The position numbers and the translations under genes were made by a program. The notes under the pieces are model-generated. The model worked only from the letters and a program-made list of their open reading frames with translations, searched no databases and had not been told where the DNA came from. A stretch of DNA of 64,000 nucleotides from Warburgia ugandensis (taxonomy: Eukaryota > Streptophyta > Magnoliopsida > Canellales > Canellaceae): contig CP141132.1 of assembly GCA_035236585.1 (NCBI GenBank), positions 17,893,945 through 17,957,944 of the forward strand, given 5' to 3'. Below, piece by piece: positions 37,052-49,628 of the stretch; the stretch's first letter is position 1; each line of letters starts with the position of its first letter.

Positions 37052-39655
37052 AATTTCATCCTCGAAATCTTGTTACTGAACTTATGATATACATTAGAAA
37101 ACAACAAAGGAAAACTACTTCTCATATCTTCCTTGATTTCCTAAGTAGCTTCCTCATCAAAATGATGTTATCATAAAACTTTGACCAAATGAATCGTCTT
37201 GTTCCTTAGAGTCTTTTCTTGGTAATCCAAAATCCTTAAAGGTCATGTCTCATACGTTAGGTGTGGCTATAGTTTTGTAGGTATTTAATCAAGTATATGC
37301 ATCGTATCAGGAATGTACTTCCTTAGCATTGACACATGGAATACCTTATGTACATCTAACAACTAAGATGGTAATGCTAAACGATATGTAACCTTCCCGA
37401 TGCTCTTCAATATATGAAATGGTCCAATAAACCTTGGACTCGACTTCCCTTTTACTTCAAATCTCATGACTCCTTTCATTGGTGAGACTTTAAGAAATAC
37501 ATGATCTCTAATCTCGAACTCAAGATCACGGCGTCTTTGATCTGCATAACACTTATGTCTACCGTGCTGTCAACAATTTCTTCCCGACTAGCTTGACCTT
37601 TTCAATACATTGCTTGATCAATTTGGTTTTCACAAACTATCTCTCTCCAACATCACCCTGATTAGTAGGCATCCTACATGGTCGTCCATACAAGGCTTCA
37701 TACAGAGCCATGCCTATTAGAACGATAACTATTATTATAAGAAAATTCAACCAAAGGCAAGTGTTCATCTTAGTTACCCTTCCAATCTACACCATAAGCT
37801 CGTAGCATGTTTCAAGTGTTTGAATCATCCTCTCAGATTGTCCATTAGTTTGTGGATGGAATGCTATACTGAATCTCATAGGCGTGCCTAGTCCCTCCTG
37901 TACACTCTGCTAAAAGCTAGTTGTGAAACGACCATCTCTATCAGATATGATAGTAAAAGAAACACCATGTAGACTCACTATCTCCTTAATGTAAAGTCTA
38001 GACAAACTTTCCAAAGATTGCCTTTGTCTTATTGGTAGGAAGTGTGCAGATTTGGTCAATTGTATCGACAATAACCCAAATCATATTATGTCCACTAGAG
38101 GTTCTAGGTATTCCAACTACAAAGTCCATCGTGATGTGATCCCACTTCCACTCCAAACGTTCCAGAGTCTGTAGAAGTCCTACTAGTCTCTGATGCTCTG
38201 TCTTTACCTATTGACAAGTAAGATATTTAGCAACACAGTCTCCAATATCCTTCCTCATTCCATTCCATTCCACCAAAAAACCCATTTCAAATCTTGATAC
38301 ATCTTAGAACCACCAGGATGAATGGTGCACTTCGATGTATGTGCTTCCTTCAATAATTCTTGTCTTAGACTTTCTGTAGGAGGTACTACTAGCCTACCCA
38401 GAAATCTTATGCTTCCATCAACTTCTTTATTAAAGCCTTTACTACCCATTAATGCCTGCATCTCCTCACAATCCCTTCGTTCTTGGAGAATTCTATCTAT
38501 AAACTATGATCTTACTGATATGTTCACCAACACTCCATGAGATTTTCAACTCAAAGCATCTGCAACTACATTCACCTACCCAAGGTGATATAAGATCGAA
38601 CTCATAGTCTATCAAGTATTCTAACCACCGACATTGTCGGATATGAAGGTTACTCTATGTGAATATATACTTTAAACTATTCTCCATAGAGATAGTGTCA
38701 CCAAATGTTAAGTGCAAACACCACCATTGCCAGCTCCAAATCATGTATCGACTAACTTACTTCATGAATCTTTAGTTGTCTGAATGCATACACTATAACT
38801 CTTCCATGTTGCATGAGTATACATCCTAAACCTTTTCCTGAAGCATCACTATATACTAAAAAGCCTCCCATACTCAAGGGTAATGCCAAAATAGGAGCCG
38901 ATGTGAGCCTCTTCTTCAACTCTTGAAAGCTCTATTCACACTGATTTGTCCAGTCAAACTTAGTGTTCTTCCTAGTTAATTTGATCATTGGCTGAGCTAT
39001 TCTGGAAAACCCTTCAATGAAATGTCAATAATACCCTACCAATCCTAAGAAACTTCTAATCTTGGTCTCTCCCACTTCATAATGGCTTCTATTTTTGCAG
39101 GATCAACCAAAACTCCTTCCTTTGAAATAATACAACTTACAAATTGTACTTTGTCTAGCTAGAACTCACACTTGTGGAATTTTGCATATAATGATGCTAA
39201 TGTAGTGTGCTAAGTACAATCTTGAGATGCTCCCAATGTTCCTCTTCACTTGACGAATAAATAGGGATGTCGTCGATGAATACTATCACAAACTGCTCTA
39301 GATATTTTTGGAATACTTTCATCAAATTCATAAATGTTGCTGGGACATTTGCTAGTCTGAATGGCATCATGAGAAACTCGTAATGTCTATATCGAGTCCA
39401 AAATGTTGTTTTAGGAATATCCTCATCACATATCCTCAACTGATTTTATCCCAACCTCAAATCAATCTTTTAGAATACTCTCGCAGACTGCAACTGATTA
39501 AAGAGGTCATCTATATGTGATAAGGGATACTTATTCTTAATTGTAACTCCATTTTGCATTCAGTAGTCAATACAGAACCACATAGAGCCATTCTTATTCT
39601 TTACAAATAGTACTAGAGCTCCCCATGGGGATACACTTGGTCAGGATCCTTTAGC
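37052..39655 (-). pseudogene. pol: Chromovirus pol: RT, RNase H, integrase, chromodomain region
   Basis: Minus-strand motifs in order: RT from PSVSPWGALVLF (39610-39640) through [20 protein letters not shown] (39360-39410) to the catalytic FIDDIPIYS (39250-39280, both Asp kept); RNase H remains (38600-39000); the integrase zinc-binding block with EAHTSKCTIHPGGSKMYQDL (38290-38350); the integrase core with WDHITMDFVVGIPRTSSG (38085-38145); and a C-terminal segment ITKKRL...FYDNIILMRK (37120-37230), in the position of the chromodomain-linked tail of Tekay-type elements. Stops and frameshifts occur in every domain. The RT lacks its N-terminal part, and gag and protease are absent, because of the deletion that ends at about 39650. 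Confidence 0.9.
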
Positions 39656-39657
39656 TT

Positions 39658-41908
39658 GGATATTTTGATCAAGTTTAGTAGTCAATATCCAAACCTTATG
39701 CCATCTCTTTTAAGAAATTTTGACTCTATTACTAGTTTAGTACTTGTACGAAGTCACTAAATGTCGGGAATACACTAGTGAATAGAAAACCTACTCTTTG
39801 ATAAGATTTATACAAGTTTAATGACTAAAGTGAAAGGTCCAATTGCAATTCTGTTTATTCTATAATTGACCTTTCCATTGCTTTACTAAATTCAAAGGAA
39901 CATTTACAAGATGTCTAATAATGAACCATAGTAAAAGCCTCCATCATATGGAGTTACTCTTCTTGGATAGTTTGATAAAATAGTCTCATAAGCTAGTTAG
40001 TATAAAATGTTTCTAACTATCTATATATCAGCATAGGATTTATTTGGAGACTATGAGTTAGTATAGAAAGTTTCTAATAGTCTATATATCATCATAGGAT
40101 ATATTTGTAGACTATCTATATATCAATGTCATATAGTAACTACTGCTATAAAAAATCTAGTCATTCTTACCAATTGATCAAATTAAATCACAGCATAGTT
40201 TATAGATTATAATTATCATAATTAAATGCATAAAACTATATACATATATGTATAAATATTGTTTAAAGTCTACTAATTTATAAATACTATAAAAGAGGTT
40301 GATTGCTTCAAAACTTTTCATTCTTTATAAGACTAGATCATATAATAAAAAGAAAGCAAGGACTAATTTATAAAATGTTGTCTAGTCCAATATATGAAAA
40401 CAAGTTTCATTTATACAAGATTGTTCTAGTTAATTTCTTATACAATATGAAAGTCATAGTAGATCACGTACCATAACACTAAATCAATTCTTAAATTTAT
40501 AATATTTATAGATTTTTTACTAAAATCAGTAAAACTTATGCTTAAAAAATATTTGAAATCATCAATGACTCTTAACTAAACATCAAACTTTAAACAATAT
40601 AAATTGAATCAACTATCTATCATATAATAGAGAATAATAGCATATAGACAGTTGTTCAATAATTCTCTCAACATTACAATTTTTCATTGAAGGTTTCAAG
40701 CATGATTCTAAATCATAGCTTAATTTTTTTTTGGAGTGCATAAGATGAATCCAGGTTAAACCAAATTATTTAAGTAAGAATAAGAAATAGAGTTTTTACT
40801 TTAATCATACAATTATTGTTAAAAAAAACGGGTTAGAATAACCAACTATGCTTCTATAGAATCAAATTTAGGAGTATAACTAGCTATATATAATAATAAT
40901 AAATTAATTCTAGTTCAATTACAATGTTATAGGATGAAAATGTTAGAATAATAGATTATATATATATATATATGTGTATATATATATATATAATGTTGGA
41001 AAGTTCAAATGTATTATAATGCGTATTCTTACTATTTAAACTACTATTTATTTTTTTTAATCAAAGTTGATTTTGATTATACAGTTACTAGTTTCAAAGA
41101 AAAGATTAAATCTAAGCAAGCAAAATCTCACTTTTTCCCTTACTTGAATATGTTTTTCCCCCTTTTTAGTTTCAATCTTGCATTTTTAACAAAAATCCCA
41201 TTTCCCCTATTTCAATTTTTCACTTTCAGCAAAACCCTCTGCTTTTTCTTTTTTTTCCTTCTTCTTCTTCAATTGTTCTACATTTTCTTACTTTTTCCTT
41301 CCTTTCAAGTTTCTTTACACGAAAATGAAATAAGGATATATTTCCTAATTTCATTTATGTCATTACCCCCTTTATTTCATACATTTTGAACTTACAATTA
41401 CTTCACTTAGCGTAATGGTGTTTTAAAAATAAAATATTGACCATTAGATCTTCATCCATGGGTTCAAATTTGTAACAATCATTCCTAATTCATTGCCTTC
41501 TTTCGTTCCCTCGAACAGAATTTTATTGCATCATGTGGACTTCCATATTTAGATGTCCACATGGAAAATATTTGTAATAAATAATTATTAAAATTAAATT
41601 ATCTAAAATAAAAACATGATTTTCTTCTTAAAATTGTTAGGGTGGTGACTTGAAGTCCAAATCTCACCTTACTTATACTTGGGACTGCTTAACTACACTT
41701 GGCTTAGGTTGTCAAGTCTTACTAGATTAAAGTTTTATTATCACTTATATTCTAATTATACATAATTTATTTAATGAATTGTAATTAGAAAATTAGTCTG
41801 TGTTTTATTTCAACTCACATTTACACTACAATAGTCAACAATTGACTTAAAAAATTTCAATTTGTAACTATAATGTTTCTTTATTTCTCAAAAATGTGGG
41901 CCATTACA
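39658..41908 (-). repeat. Truncated 5' LTR of chromovirus B
   Basis: This repeats the sequence of 34680-37033, ending in the same gtgggccattaca. It is joined at about 39645-39657 directly to mid-RT. The TA/TG-rich stretch at 40961-40992 is longer than in the other copy. The plus frame at 41009-41389 is a chance frame in T-rich sequence that has a counterpart at 36298. Confidence 0.85.
40957..40992. repeat. TA-rich microsatellite
   Basis: Alternating TA run interrupted once by tgtgta. It is located in the B 5' LTR. Confidence 0.9.
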
Positions 41909-41913
41909 ATGGC

Positions 41914-42190
41914 TAAGATAGGGGGAGCTCAGCATGTGGAACTCCACTCCCAATCACCTATCATGCAAGAAGAAAACCTGAGAGGGGAAAAACTCATCAC
42001 CTCTTTTTCTCTCATTGCTAGCCACTATTAGATGTATTAGACTACATCGATTACTGCACCTCATCCAACGGTCGTTGCCTGAAGGGGCCAACTAAGGATC
42101 CACCAACTGAGTTGGTCACCATTGGGCATAAGATCGTTGCCCGACACAGCCAACTATGGAATCGAAGAAAAAAAATGCCTTTTTTTTTAG
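41914..42190 (+). mobile_element. LTR A, continuation after chromovirus B
   Basis: It continues from 30058 after removal of B and one atggc. The joined text (aagggccccaaatg to gggggagctcagcatg) matches the layout of other LTRs of this family, with a G-rich box followed by 'gtggaactccactccc' (compare 22680-22730). The CG-containing stretch 42050-42160 is unassigned. The end near 42190 is a guess. Confidence 0.5.
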
Positions 42191-43220
42191 TACTGCAACC
42201 CAAAAGAAATTTTTGATGATATTTGTCTTACTTTTTAGTAGCAAATGATAGTGAAAATCCTCCACAGAGCATAGGAAACACATGTAGGACTATGATTTAT
42301 AGTTTCTCATTATCTTTGACACATTTTTTGAATTTTTGGAATAAAACTACAATTACTAGCAATGAATGGAGATAGATCTGGGGGTTTCCTAATTAGAAAA
42401 CCAGCTTAAATAAGCATTCAAACAAGGAGAATTCATCACCTTCTAGGAAGGTGGCTCCCTCTCTAGGGTAAAATCATAGAACCTTGAGATGGATAGGGGA
42501 GAAGAATGGGAAATGGAATTGGAATGTGGGATTTTGTCTCTAAATGGGTCTACCAATGCATGATCATCTTACATTTTACAAATATCTCTCAAAACCCCTT
42601 CAAACTAACACTTTTTAACATAGGATAGTTACTTGAATTGATGCTCCAATCATGTGGATCCATGTGGCATTCATCCATGGCTTGATGGTTCACTTTGATG
42701 GCTCATTCCTTGATGGCTTGAGTAGCTTCACTTCCTTAGGTTTCCTAGTTGGACTAGGAAACCTAATGAATGGATCTAATTCTCTTGCAAATGATGAAAA
42801 TGCATGGTTTGTTATCATGGATTGTTTGAGTCATCTTTGAAGTTCCCATTGCCTTGTTTTGCACTCCTTAGGATAGTCTTGAACCTTGATCATACTTTGA
42901 AATGATGCCATTTTAGCTTTTGACTTGATCTTCAATTCTCATCTTGATTAATTTCAGCCTTTGAATCACCTTTTTTAACACCTAAAAAAAATGAACAACC
43001 ATAACTAAATATTAGAAAATTGTGACAATTCACATAGTTACTTTGGATCAACTTCTAAACCTATAAAATAATAGACTTTTGAATTGTTAGGTCAGAAATG
43101 CATGTGTTATGAATTTTTTAAAAAAACCATAAAAATAACATAATATTTTATAACACGTTACTAATTGGGTACTTTTTTATACAAAATTAAACACTCATTA
43201 GACATATTTTGCACAAGATG
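42190..43220. other. Unclassified sequence, possibly a minus-strand LTR piece
   Basis: There is no coding motif. On the minus strand a TATA-like gcttatttaagctgg (42405-42419) precedes T-rich sequence, which would fit an LTR, but I found no partner copy. The 62-codon plus frame at 42652-42840 has no family resemblance. Confidence 0.3.
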
Positions 43221-45560
43221 AACTTCACTTAGTAAGGTATGTGATGTTATTATTGACAATGATATTTGTGAGAATGTGGCTTCTACAAAACTAGGGAACA
43301 AGTTGAAGTTGAAAATAGAGCCTCATCCTTAACCCTAAGAACTATAGTTGGCAAAGGGACATCAAATTAAGGTAAATCATAAATATGTAGTCTCTTTTTC
43401 TATTAGAAACTAGTATAACCATGAAATGTGATGCGATGTTATTCCAATCAATTCATGTCACTTATTGTTGGGATGCCCATGGTAGTATGATAGAAGAGCC
43501 CAACATGATGGGATTAAAACCTAAATTAACTTCTAAATAATCAAAAGTGACTCACTTAAAGTAGAAAACAAAATGTTAATTCATTTTTAGAAGTTTTAAA
43601 TGTTGTAGGTTCCTTGAATAGGGCAAAAGATGATGGGATTGAATTAACATACAATCATCGATTGTACAACCATTACTTGATGAGTTTGAAGATGTATTTC
43701 TTGACAAAATTCCTAATGGCTTACCTCCCTTAAGAAATATACAGCACTGCAATCACTTTATTATTGGATTTATAATTCATAATAAAGTTGCATATCATAT
43801 GATGCCAAAAAATCGTGACAAGTTGCAACACCAAGTTGAAGAGTTGATGGGCAAGGGACTGGTGTGCAAAAGTAAAAGTATGTGGGCAGTACCTTCCGTT
43901 CTTAACCAAAGAAGGATGGATGGCGAAGAAGTAGGGTGAGACTAAAATCATGATCAACTATTGGTTTCCAATTCCCTTTCCTGATGATTTGTTGGATCAG
44001 CTCCATTGTGCAATGACTTTTTCTAAGATTGACCTTCGTAGTATCTACCATCAAATTCACATAAGATCAAGTGATGAATGGAAAACTACCTTTAAAACTA
44101 GAGATGGGCTATACAAATGGTTGGTGATAAGTATTAGATTATCAAATTCCCCTAATACTTTCATGTGTCTATTGATAAATGTCTTTGACCTTTTAGCCAA
44201 AAAAAATTAGTTGTATACTTTGATGATATTTTTATGTGTAGTAAATGCTAAAAGGAACACTGAAGTCATCTTTAGTAACTGGTATAGTTGTTGAGAGAAC
44301 AAAAGTTGTCTAACAACTTTATAGAAGTGTAAGGTTTTCACTAATAGGCTAATTTTCTTTGGCTCTATTGTTTCAGTCAATGGAGTAAGATGGAACCGAG
44401 CATAGTAGATGCAATTATTAGCTAACCTCTTCCTAAGATGCGACTAGAAGCTTTCATGGCTTAGCTTCATTGTATAGGAGGTTCATTAGAAATTTCAACA
44501 CAGCATATGCTCCAATCACAAAATGCTTAAAAGTTCCAAATTCTAAATGGACAAAAGATGCACAACGAAGTTTAGAACTCATTAAGCAAAAAGTAACGAA
44601 TGCTCCTATCCTTTCCTTACCTAACCTTGATTGTATTTTTGAAGTAGAATACGACACTTCAAATTTTGGGTTCGGTGCAATTCTAAGCCAAGAAGGAAAG
44701 CTTGTTGCCTTTTTTTAACAAGAAGCTTAATTATTTAAGCCACAACTACTCCATTTATGATAAAGAGATCTACACTGCTATATGGGCATGGGAGCACTAG
44801 AGCTAGTACTTGCCACCACAACTTTTCATAATATTTTAGGATCATGAAGCTCTAAGGTTTCTTTAAAGTCAGCAAAAACTCAGCAAGAGAATTGTAAGCA
44901 AGGTCCTTTTGATCATTTTATTAAGAAAAATGGTTTTTTAAGGGGACTATTTTAAGTATTCACCAATTCTCCCCTAGAAAAGAAATTATATATGAAGCAT
45001 ATGATGGGGGCTTTGCAGGACACTTTGGAAGATATAAGACTCTTGCCTTAGTGAAAGATCAATTCTTTTGTTCAGGATGGGTAAGGATATGTCTAAGCAT
45101 GTGCAAAGGTTCAGAATTCATCATCTAGTAAAAAGTAGGCTACAAAACATGGGTTTCTATATTCCACTTTCTATTCCTATCTCTTTGTGAGAAGAAGTAA
45201 GCATGGACTTTATTGTTAGGCTACATGAATGAAGTGATACAAAGATTTTGTTATGGTAGTTGAACATTTTTCAATGATAGCTCACTTTATTGCCTTCACT
45301 AAAATGATCGATGCATGACGTGGCAGATTTATATTTCAGAGAAGTCATTAGACTTCATGGTATCACCAAGATTTATATTTGATAGAGATCCTAGATTCAT
45401 GAGCTACTTCTAGCATGCTTTGTGGAAAAAACTAGGAACTTAATTATAGTTTAGTTCTTCATGTCATTCTTAGATTGCCCTATAGATCAAATTCGTTCAT
45501 AGATGTATCAGAAATCTACTATGGAGTTTTCTAGGAACAAATATTTGGCAACCATGAGGC
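43220..45560 (+). pseudogene. pol: Ty3/gypsy polyprotein remnant (protease to integrase)
   Basis: Plus-strand motifs in order: protease DVIIDNDICENVASTKLG (43243-43300; the D-S-G triad now reads D-N-D); the link to RT with FEDVF and IPNGLPPLR (43690-43735); RT with QHQVEELMGKGL (43830-43865), [19 protein letters not shown] (43990-44045), [18 protein letters not shown] (44070-44125) and a catalytic YFDDI (44215-44230); then YRRFIRNF and NFGFGAILSQEG (44473-44700), RNase H remains (44720-44900) and integrase core remains with VVEHFSMIAHFI (45255-45290). Numerous stops and frameshifts. It is Reina/Galadriel-like by motif wording. No LTR pair was located. Confidence 0.85.
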
Positions 45561-46640
45561 AGATATTATCGCCAAGTATAATTACTAGTGCTTGCATACT
45601 TATCTTGTTAGGTCAACTATGCGGTTATCTAGGGTTCATCCCATTGTAACACACCTATATAAACACATCAATGGTGTTAGCCCAACCCCTATAAATTGGA
45701 TTATAACAAAACCTCTAAAGTGTGTTTCTAACTTGGTTTGTGAGTGTGCAAGATAATACAAAAAGCTTAGAAGCAAGATTCAAGTCTAAAAAGCTCAATG
45801 TATCAAAGTTCTACATATTCTAGTAGGCTACCAAAGGATGAGTAGTAAGCTGTTTTCACAAAAGGCAAAAGAATACCTAAGTCAAATTATTCAACTTGAC
45901 TCTCTTTTAGAACACAGTCAACTACTTTGAACTAATAACTTGAAGTTTTCCATTCATAGCCAACTGTTTTGAAAGCTTGAAGTTAATATAAAGTTCACAA
46001 CTTTTATACTTGACTTCAAGGAATTCCAACCAACTAAATTGGTGCACAATCAATTATTTTGAGAGTTAAGCTATATCTTTTGAGTCAAGTGAGTTGCTTC
46101 TTATAAAAAGGCTTTTAAGGCAAATCCAATTGATAGACAGTGGAAGGATAGTCAACTATTGTGAGAAGCCAAGCTAGCTGATGTTTTGCTTTACAAAGTC
46201 AATATTCTATGGAGATGGAAGCATGTGAAAGGACCAACAAATTTAAGAATCTAGTCAATCATCTAGTATTTTCCAGCACCTATTTTGAAGACATTTTCAA
46301 AATGACTAAACTCTCAAGAAAACACAGTACTTGATACATAAGAATTCTAGTTAAATGTTTGGACATCATGTCAACTATTTATATAGAGATATCAACTATG
46401 TTGAAGAATCAACTGACTGAAAAATGTCAAAGCTTGACATATATATTGCTTGGAGAGTTTAGTTGATTACTTCAAGTTGAGTAGTCAATTGTACATCAAA
46501 TAAAAGGGCTTCTCAATTTAGGGTTGAGAAATAGCTAATTGATTTGGGAAGAGTAGTCAAACAACACAAGAAGTTGTTTGAAACAACTCCCTGTATTTTT
46601 TTTTGTCCCTCGGTTATGGGAAGAAGAAGAAGAAGAAGGA
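45560..46640. other. Unclassified, rich in tcaacta(t/c)ttt words
   Basis: There is no coding signal. Words such as tcaactactttga, ccaactgttttga, tcaactattgtga and tcaactatttata recur about every 50-150 bp between 45905 and 46470. LTRs of some plant Copia lineages (SIRE/Maximus) are known for similar repeated words, so this may be part of such an LTR. No boundary or partner was found. Confidence 0.3.
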
Positions 46641-47405
46641 ATTTTCATAGCAAATTTCATTTTTGCCCTCACCCCAAATTTCTTAATTCCATATACATCC
46701 CAATTTTGGCTTTTTCCCTAATTTGTCTTTACTCTTATTCCTATTTTACTTTATCTTTATTTATTTTTATTCTCAGATTAATCTAGGAATAAAGTAATTC
46801 AAACCTATTTGATTCAAGCACAACTGAATCAACGGTTTATCTTTAACCAACTAGATCACTTTATTTCCTGAGCACTTTCTCATCAGATTTCAAATCAATT
46901 CTTAGATCATGTTCTTAGGACAATTCCTAGCTAGTCCATTATCCTAATCTTCAATCTAAAATCCAAAATTTTGGTCTAAGCTGTCCAAAACCCAAAATCT
47001 TTTCTTAGTTCAGATCACCAAAATTTTAGGGAATTTGAACAATCCAACTGTTGAATTCTTAATTAGAGATATGAGTGAGAGATTCATGAAGGTTGATCAA
47101 CTTTGATGAGACTAAATTTGAAGAAATTTTCCAAAATCAAGCTAGGGAAGTTAATTTTGTATGTTATTTAGTTTAATTTTATGTCATTTTGAACTTGGAA
47201 TTGTGTATTTTTCATTAGTTAAATAGATTCAAGTTTACAATTTATTGTTATTTAATTTTTATCATTTCTTTTAATTTTTGGTCAATTAATTTATTTAAAC
47301 TCCAAATTTTTAAGTTGAGTCACCATGGGATTGACCCGTTCTTTCATGTGCACTTGCAATAAACAATCAATAATCATGTTATGAGTGTTTCATGCCAATT
47401 CCAGC
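46640..47405 (+). mobile_element. Tat/Athila LTR 3' part and decayed primer-binding site
   Basis: The sequence 46640-47372 aligns, diverged, with 48880-49602 of the Tat-like 5' LTR. Shared blocks include 'atatgagtgagaga', 'tcaagctaggga' and the 'ggattgacccg' box before the end. At 47384-47405 agtgtttcatgccaattcca is similar to the primer-binding site at 49603-49628. It is the start of another copy of the family, cut at 47470 by LTR F. Confidence 0.6.
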
Positions 47406-47470
47406 CTATCAAAACATTGAAATGGATAATAAACACATCTATTACACATTCCTACAATCAATCATCAACA

Positions 47471-48410
47471 TATAATATCCCGATAGCACGATTTAACATG
47501 ATTTCTTAACAAAAATTAAAATATTACACAAACTGCCCTTATGTGCCACTTTCAAAGTGAAATCTCCCATCCAATTTGGGCTACCACCCATAATTATTCA
47601 AAGAGATCATAAAAAAATAAGGTAACATTAGAATGGATATAAAATGTCTAAGTTTTAACAAGGAATTGGTCACAAAATCACAGAGTGAATAAGGCGCCTT
47701 ACTACAGGTTTCTTCAATGAGCACTTCGATAACTCTAGTGATTTCTACCCCAATTCTCCACTGATTCCTAAATTTCTCCTTGTAGATTTTAATCCATTTG
47801 ATAATATTAAGATTAAATTATCACACCAAAACTATCCCATGTCCATAAGTCTTCCAAATTAGTTCATTAAGAGGGGAAATGGTATATCAATTTTCTGTAG
47901 AAAACATACAAAAAAACAATGGCCAATTCCCTCCTCATTTAGCATTTTAAACTATAGTATTTTAAGTTGAGATCATGCCTCATCAGTAGGGTATAAGATA
48001 AGGTCAAGATCAGTCCAAAAATCAACCCAAAATAGTAGCAATCCAAGGTGCTTCACTATTGTAGTAACACCCTAGCTCACTTGATATCAAACCCAATATC
48101 ACATGCCACTTTCACCTCGATTGAGCATCAACCATCTGATCATTTTCTAACTGAATTACTCTTTGTTTCATGTAAAATACATATGGAAATTATTAGACAA
48201 CAATAGGATCAACATTTCATGTCAAATTTCTAAGTCATTCACCATTAGCCAAGCTAAAAATGCATGAAGAAAACTAGCTTAATTTCTGATCAAAATGTGC
48301 AATTTTTGATGATTCAACCATAGGATGCATTAAGAATTTCCTAGACTCCCTACGTAGTGAACAATCCCTCAAAACATTATGATGTTTCTTGGCTAGAAAT
48401 CAGCTCCCAA
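47471..48410 (-). mobile_element. LTR F, first half (chromovirus type, minus)
   Basis: It begins tataatatcccgatagcacg, the family's TG...CCC terminus with TG changed to TA. It runs to 48410, where the Tat-like element inserted (duplication cccaa/ctcaa). It continues at 62159-62766, which ends attata just before a polypurine tract. The joined LTR is about 1.55 kb. No gene signals. Confidence 0.5.
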
Positions 48411-48617
48411 TATCAAGTGTTCAATTTTGGCCAAAATACCCTTAATTTATCATCTAATTAGATCATCTCATCAATCAATTTTAAATTTTTACATAAAAAA
48501 TACATTTTAACTCCAATTGACAATCCAACCTATAATTTACAAAATTTAGCAACTAGATGATCCAGATAAAATCAAATGGACCAGATCAAAAAGAAGGAAA
48601 TTATGCAGGAGGCAAAC

Positions 48618-48669
<52 letters not shown>

Positions 48670-49602
48670 CTTTCACTCTCTATTTTTCTCCTCTATTCAT
48701 TGTAGTTTTCTTCCTTCAAATAATTCACAAAAATCTCCCAAAGTTTTTTTTTTACAATTTAAAATTCATTCACTCAAAACCACACTTGGGTTTCATCCAA
48801 AATCTCCTCTTTCTCCTTTGTTCCCCTCTCCCGTCATATCTTCCTTCTTCTCTGCCTCCTTTTCTATGTTTTCTACTCACAAAACTAGAAAGACGTCAAA
48901 AAATTCTAATTTTGCCCCATGCCCTTTTTCCTTAATTCCAACTGTATCCCTTGTTCTATCTTTTTCCCTGTTTTGGCCTATTCTTATCCCAATTCTATGT
49001 TGTTCAAGTTTTACTCGGTTCACAGTTAATCCAAGAACTAAATAATCCAATCCCTCTTTGAAACCTAACCGAAACAACGATTTTTCTTAAACCAATAGGA
49101 TAACTTTAATTCCTAATATGTTTCTCATTAGATTTCCAATAAATTTTTAGATTTTATCCTTAAAATAATTTATAGCTAATTCATCAGTTTGGTCTTCAAT
49201 CTAAAACCCAAAAATTTGATCTAAGTCGTCCAAAATTCAAAATCTTTTCTTAATCTAGAACATAAAAATTTTGGGGAATCTGAACAATCCATTTGCTAAA
49301 ACATCAATCACGTATATGAGTGAGAGACTGATGAAGGTCGATCTACTTTGATTACATCAAATTTAAAGAAATTGCCCTTGATCAAGCTAGGAAAGTATAT
49401 TTTAGCTATTACTTTATTTAAATTTCTACTTTTTTAGTTTAGAATTTTATAATTTGAATTTTGAGTTGCTTGTTATTTAGATTTTGTTATTTCTTTTTAT
49501 TTTTGGATAATTAAATTTTATTCAAACTCAGTCTCTTTAAGTCAAGTCCCCGTGGGATCGCCCTACTTGCATAAGTTGTGCACTTGGGAAAAACAATCAA
49601 CA
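48411..49602 (+). repeat. 5' LTR of Tat/Athila-like element
   Basis: It starts tatcaagtgttcaattttgg (TG mutated to TA; the partner LTR has tgttaag) and ends caatcaaca. It contains a TC/TA microsatellite (48619-48669). Compared with the 3' LTR it lacks about 130 bp just before the microsatellite, including the TATA box. It also lacks about 120 bp further upstream. Confidence 0.88.
48619..48669. repeat. (TC)16(TA)9 compound microsatellite
   Basis: TC run followed directly by a TA run. The same compound repeat, longer, is at 61094-61176 in the 3' LTR. Confidence 0.96.
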
Positions 49603-49628
49603 AGTTTTTTGTACCATTTCTGGAGACC
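49603..49628 (+). other. Primer-binding site of Tat/Athila-like element
   Basis: agttttttgtaccatttctg directly follows the LTR, and gagacctgcaacgg comes next. It matches the TGGCGCC-GTTGCC-type Tat/Athila site at roughly two thirds of positions. Most differences are C-to-T or G-to-A, as expected for methylated DNA. Confidence 0.65.

Larger units (their letters stand above)
30064..41908 (-). mobile_element. Chromovirus B (Ty3/gypsy Tekay/Del-like), deleted copy
   Basis: On the minus strand the element runs from 41908 (TGTAATGGCCC) to 30064 (ending GGTCATCACA). It is flanked by a perfect duplication atggc (30059-30063, 41909-41913). It has a truncated 5' LTR (39658-41908), pol from mid-RT to the chromodomain region (37050-39655), a polypurine tract (37034-37051) and a 3' LTR (30064-37033) that is itself split by solo LTR C. 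The rest of the 5' LTR, the primer-binding site, gag, protease and the start of RT were removed by one deletion. Confidence 0.9.

Noticed and set aside
48413..48418. Alternative start of the Tat-like 5' LTR at tgttcaatt (48418) with tcaag as duplication
   Set aside because: The 3' LTR shows tgttaag immediately before tgtttaatt, aligned to tatcaag at 48411. Starting at 48411 gives the near-perfect flanks cccaa/ctcaa.
48557..49045. 162-codon plus-strand open frame
   Set aside because: It spans the TC/TA microsatellite and T-rich leader of the Tat-like 5' LTR; an equivalent artefact occurs in the 3' LTR at 61071-61442.
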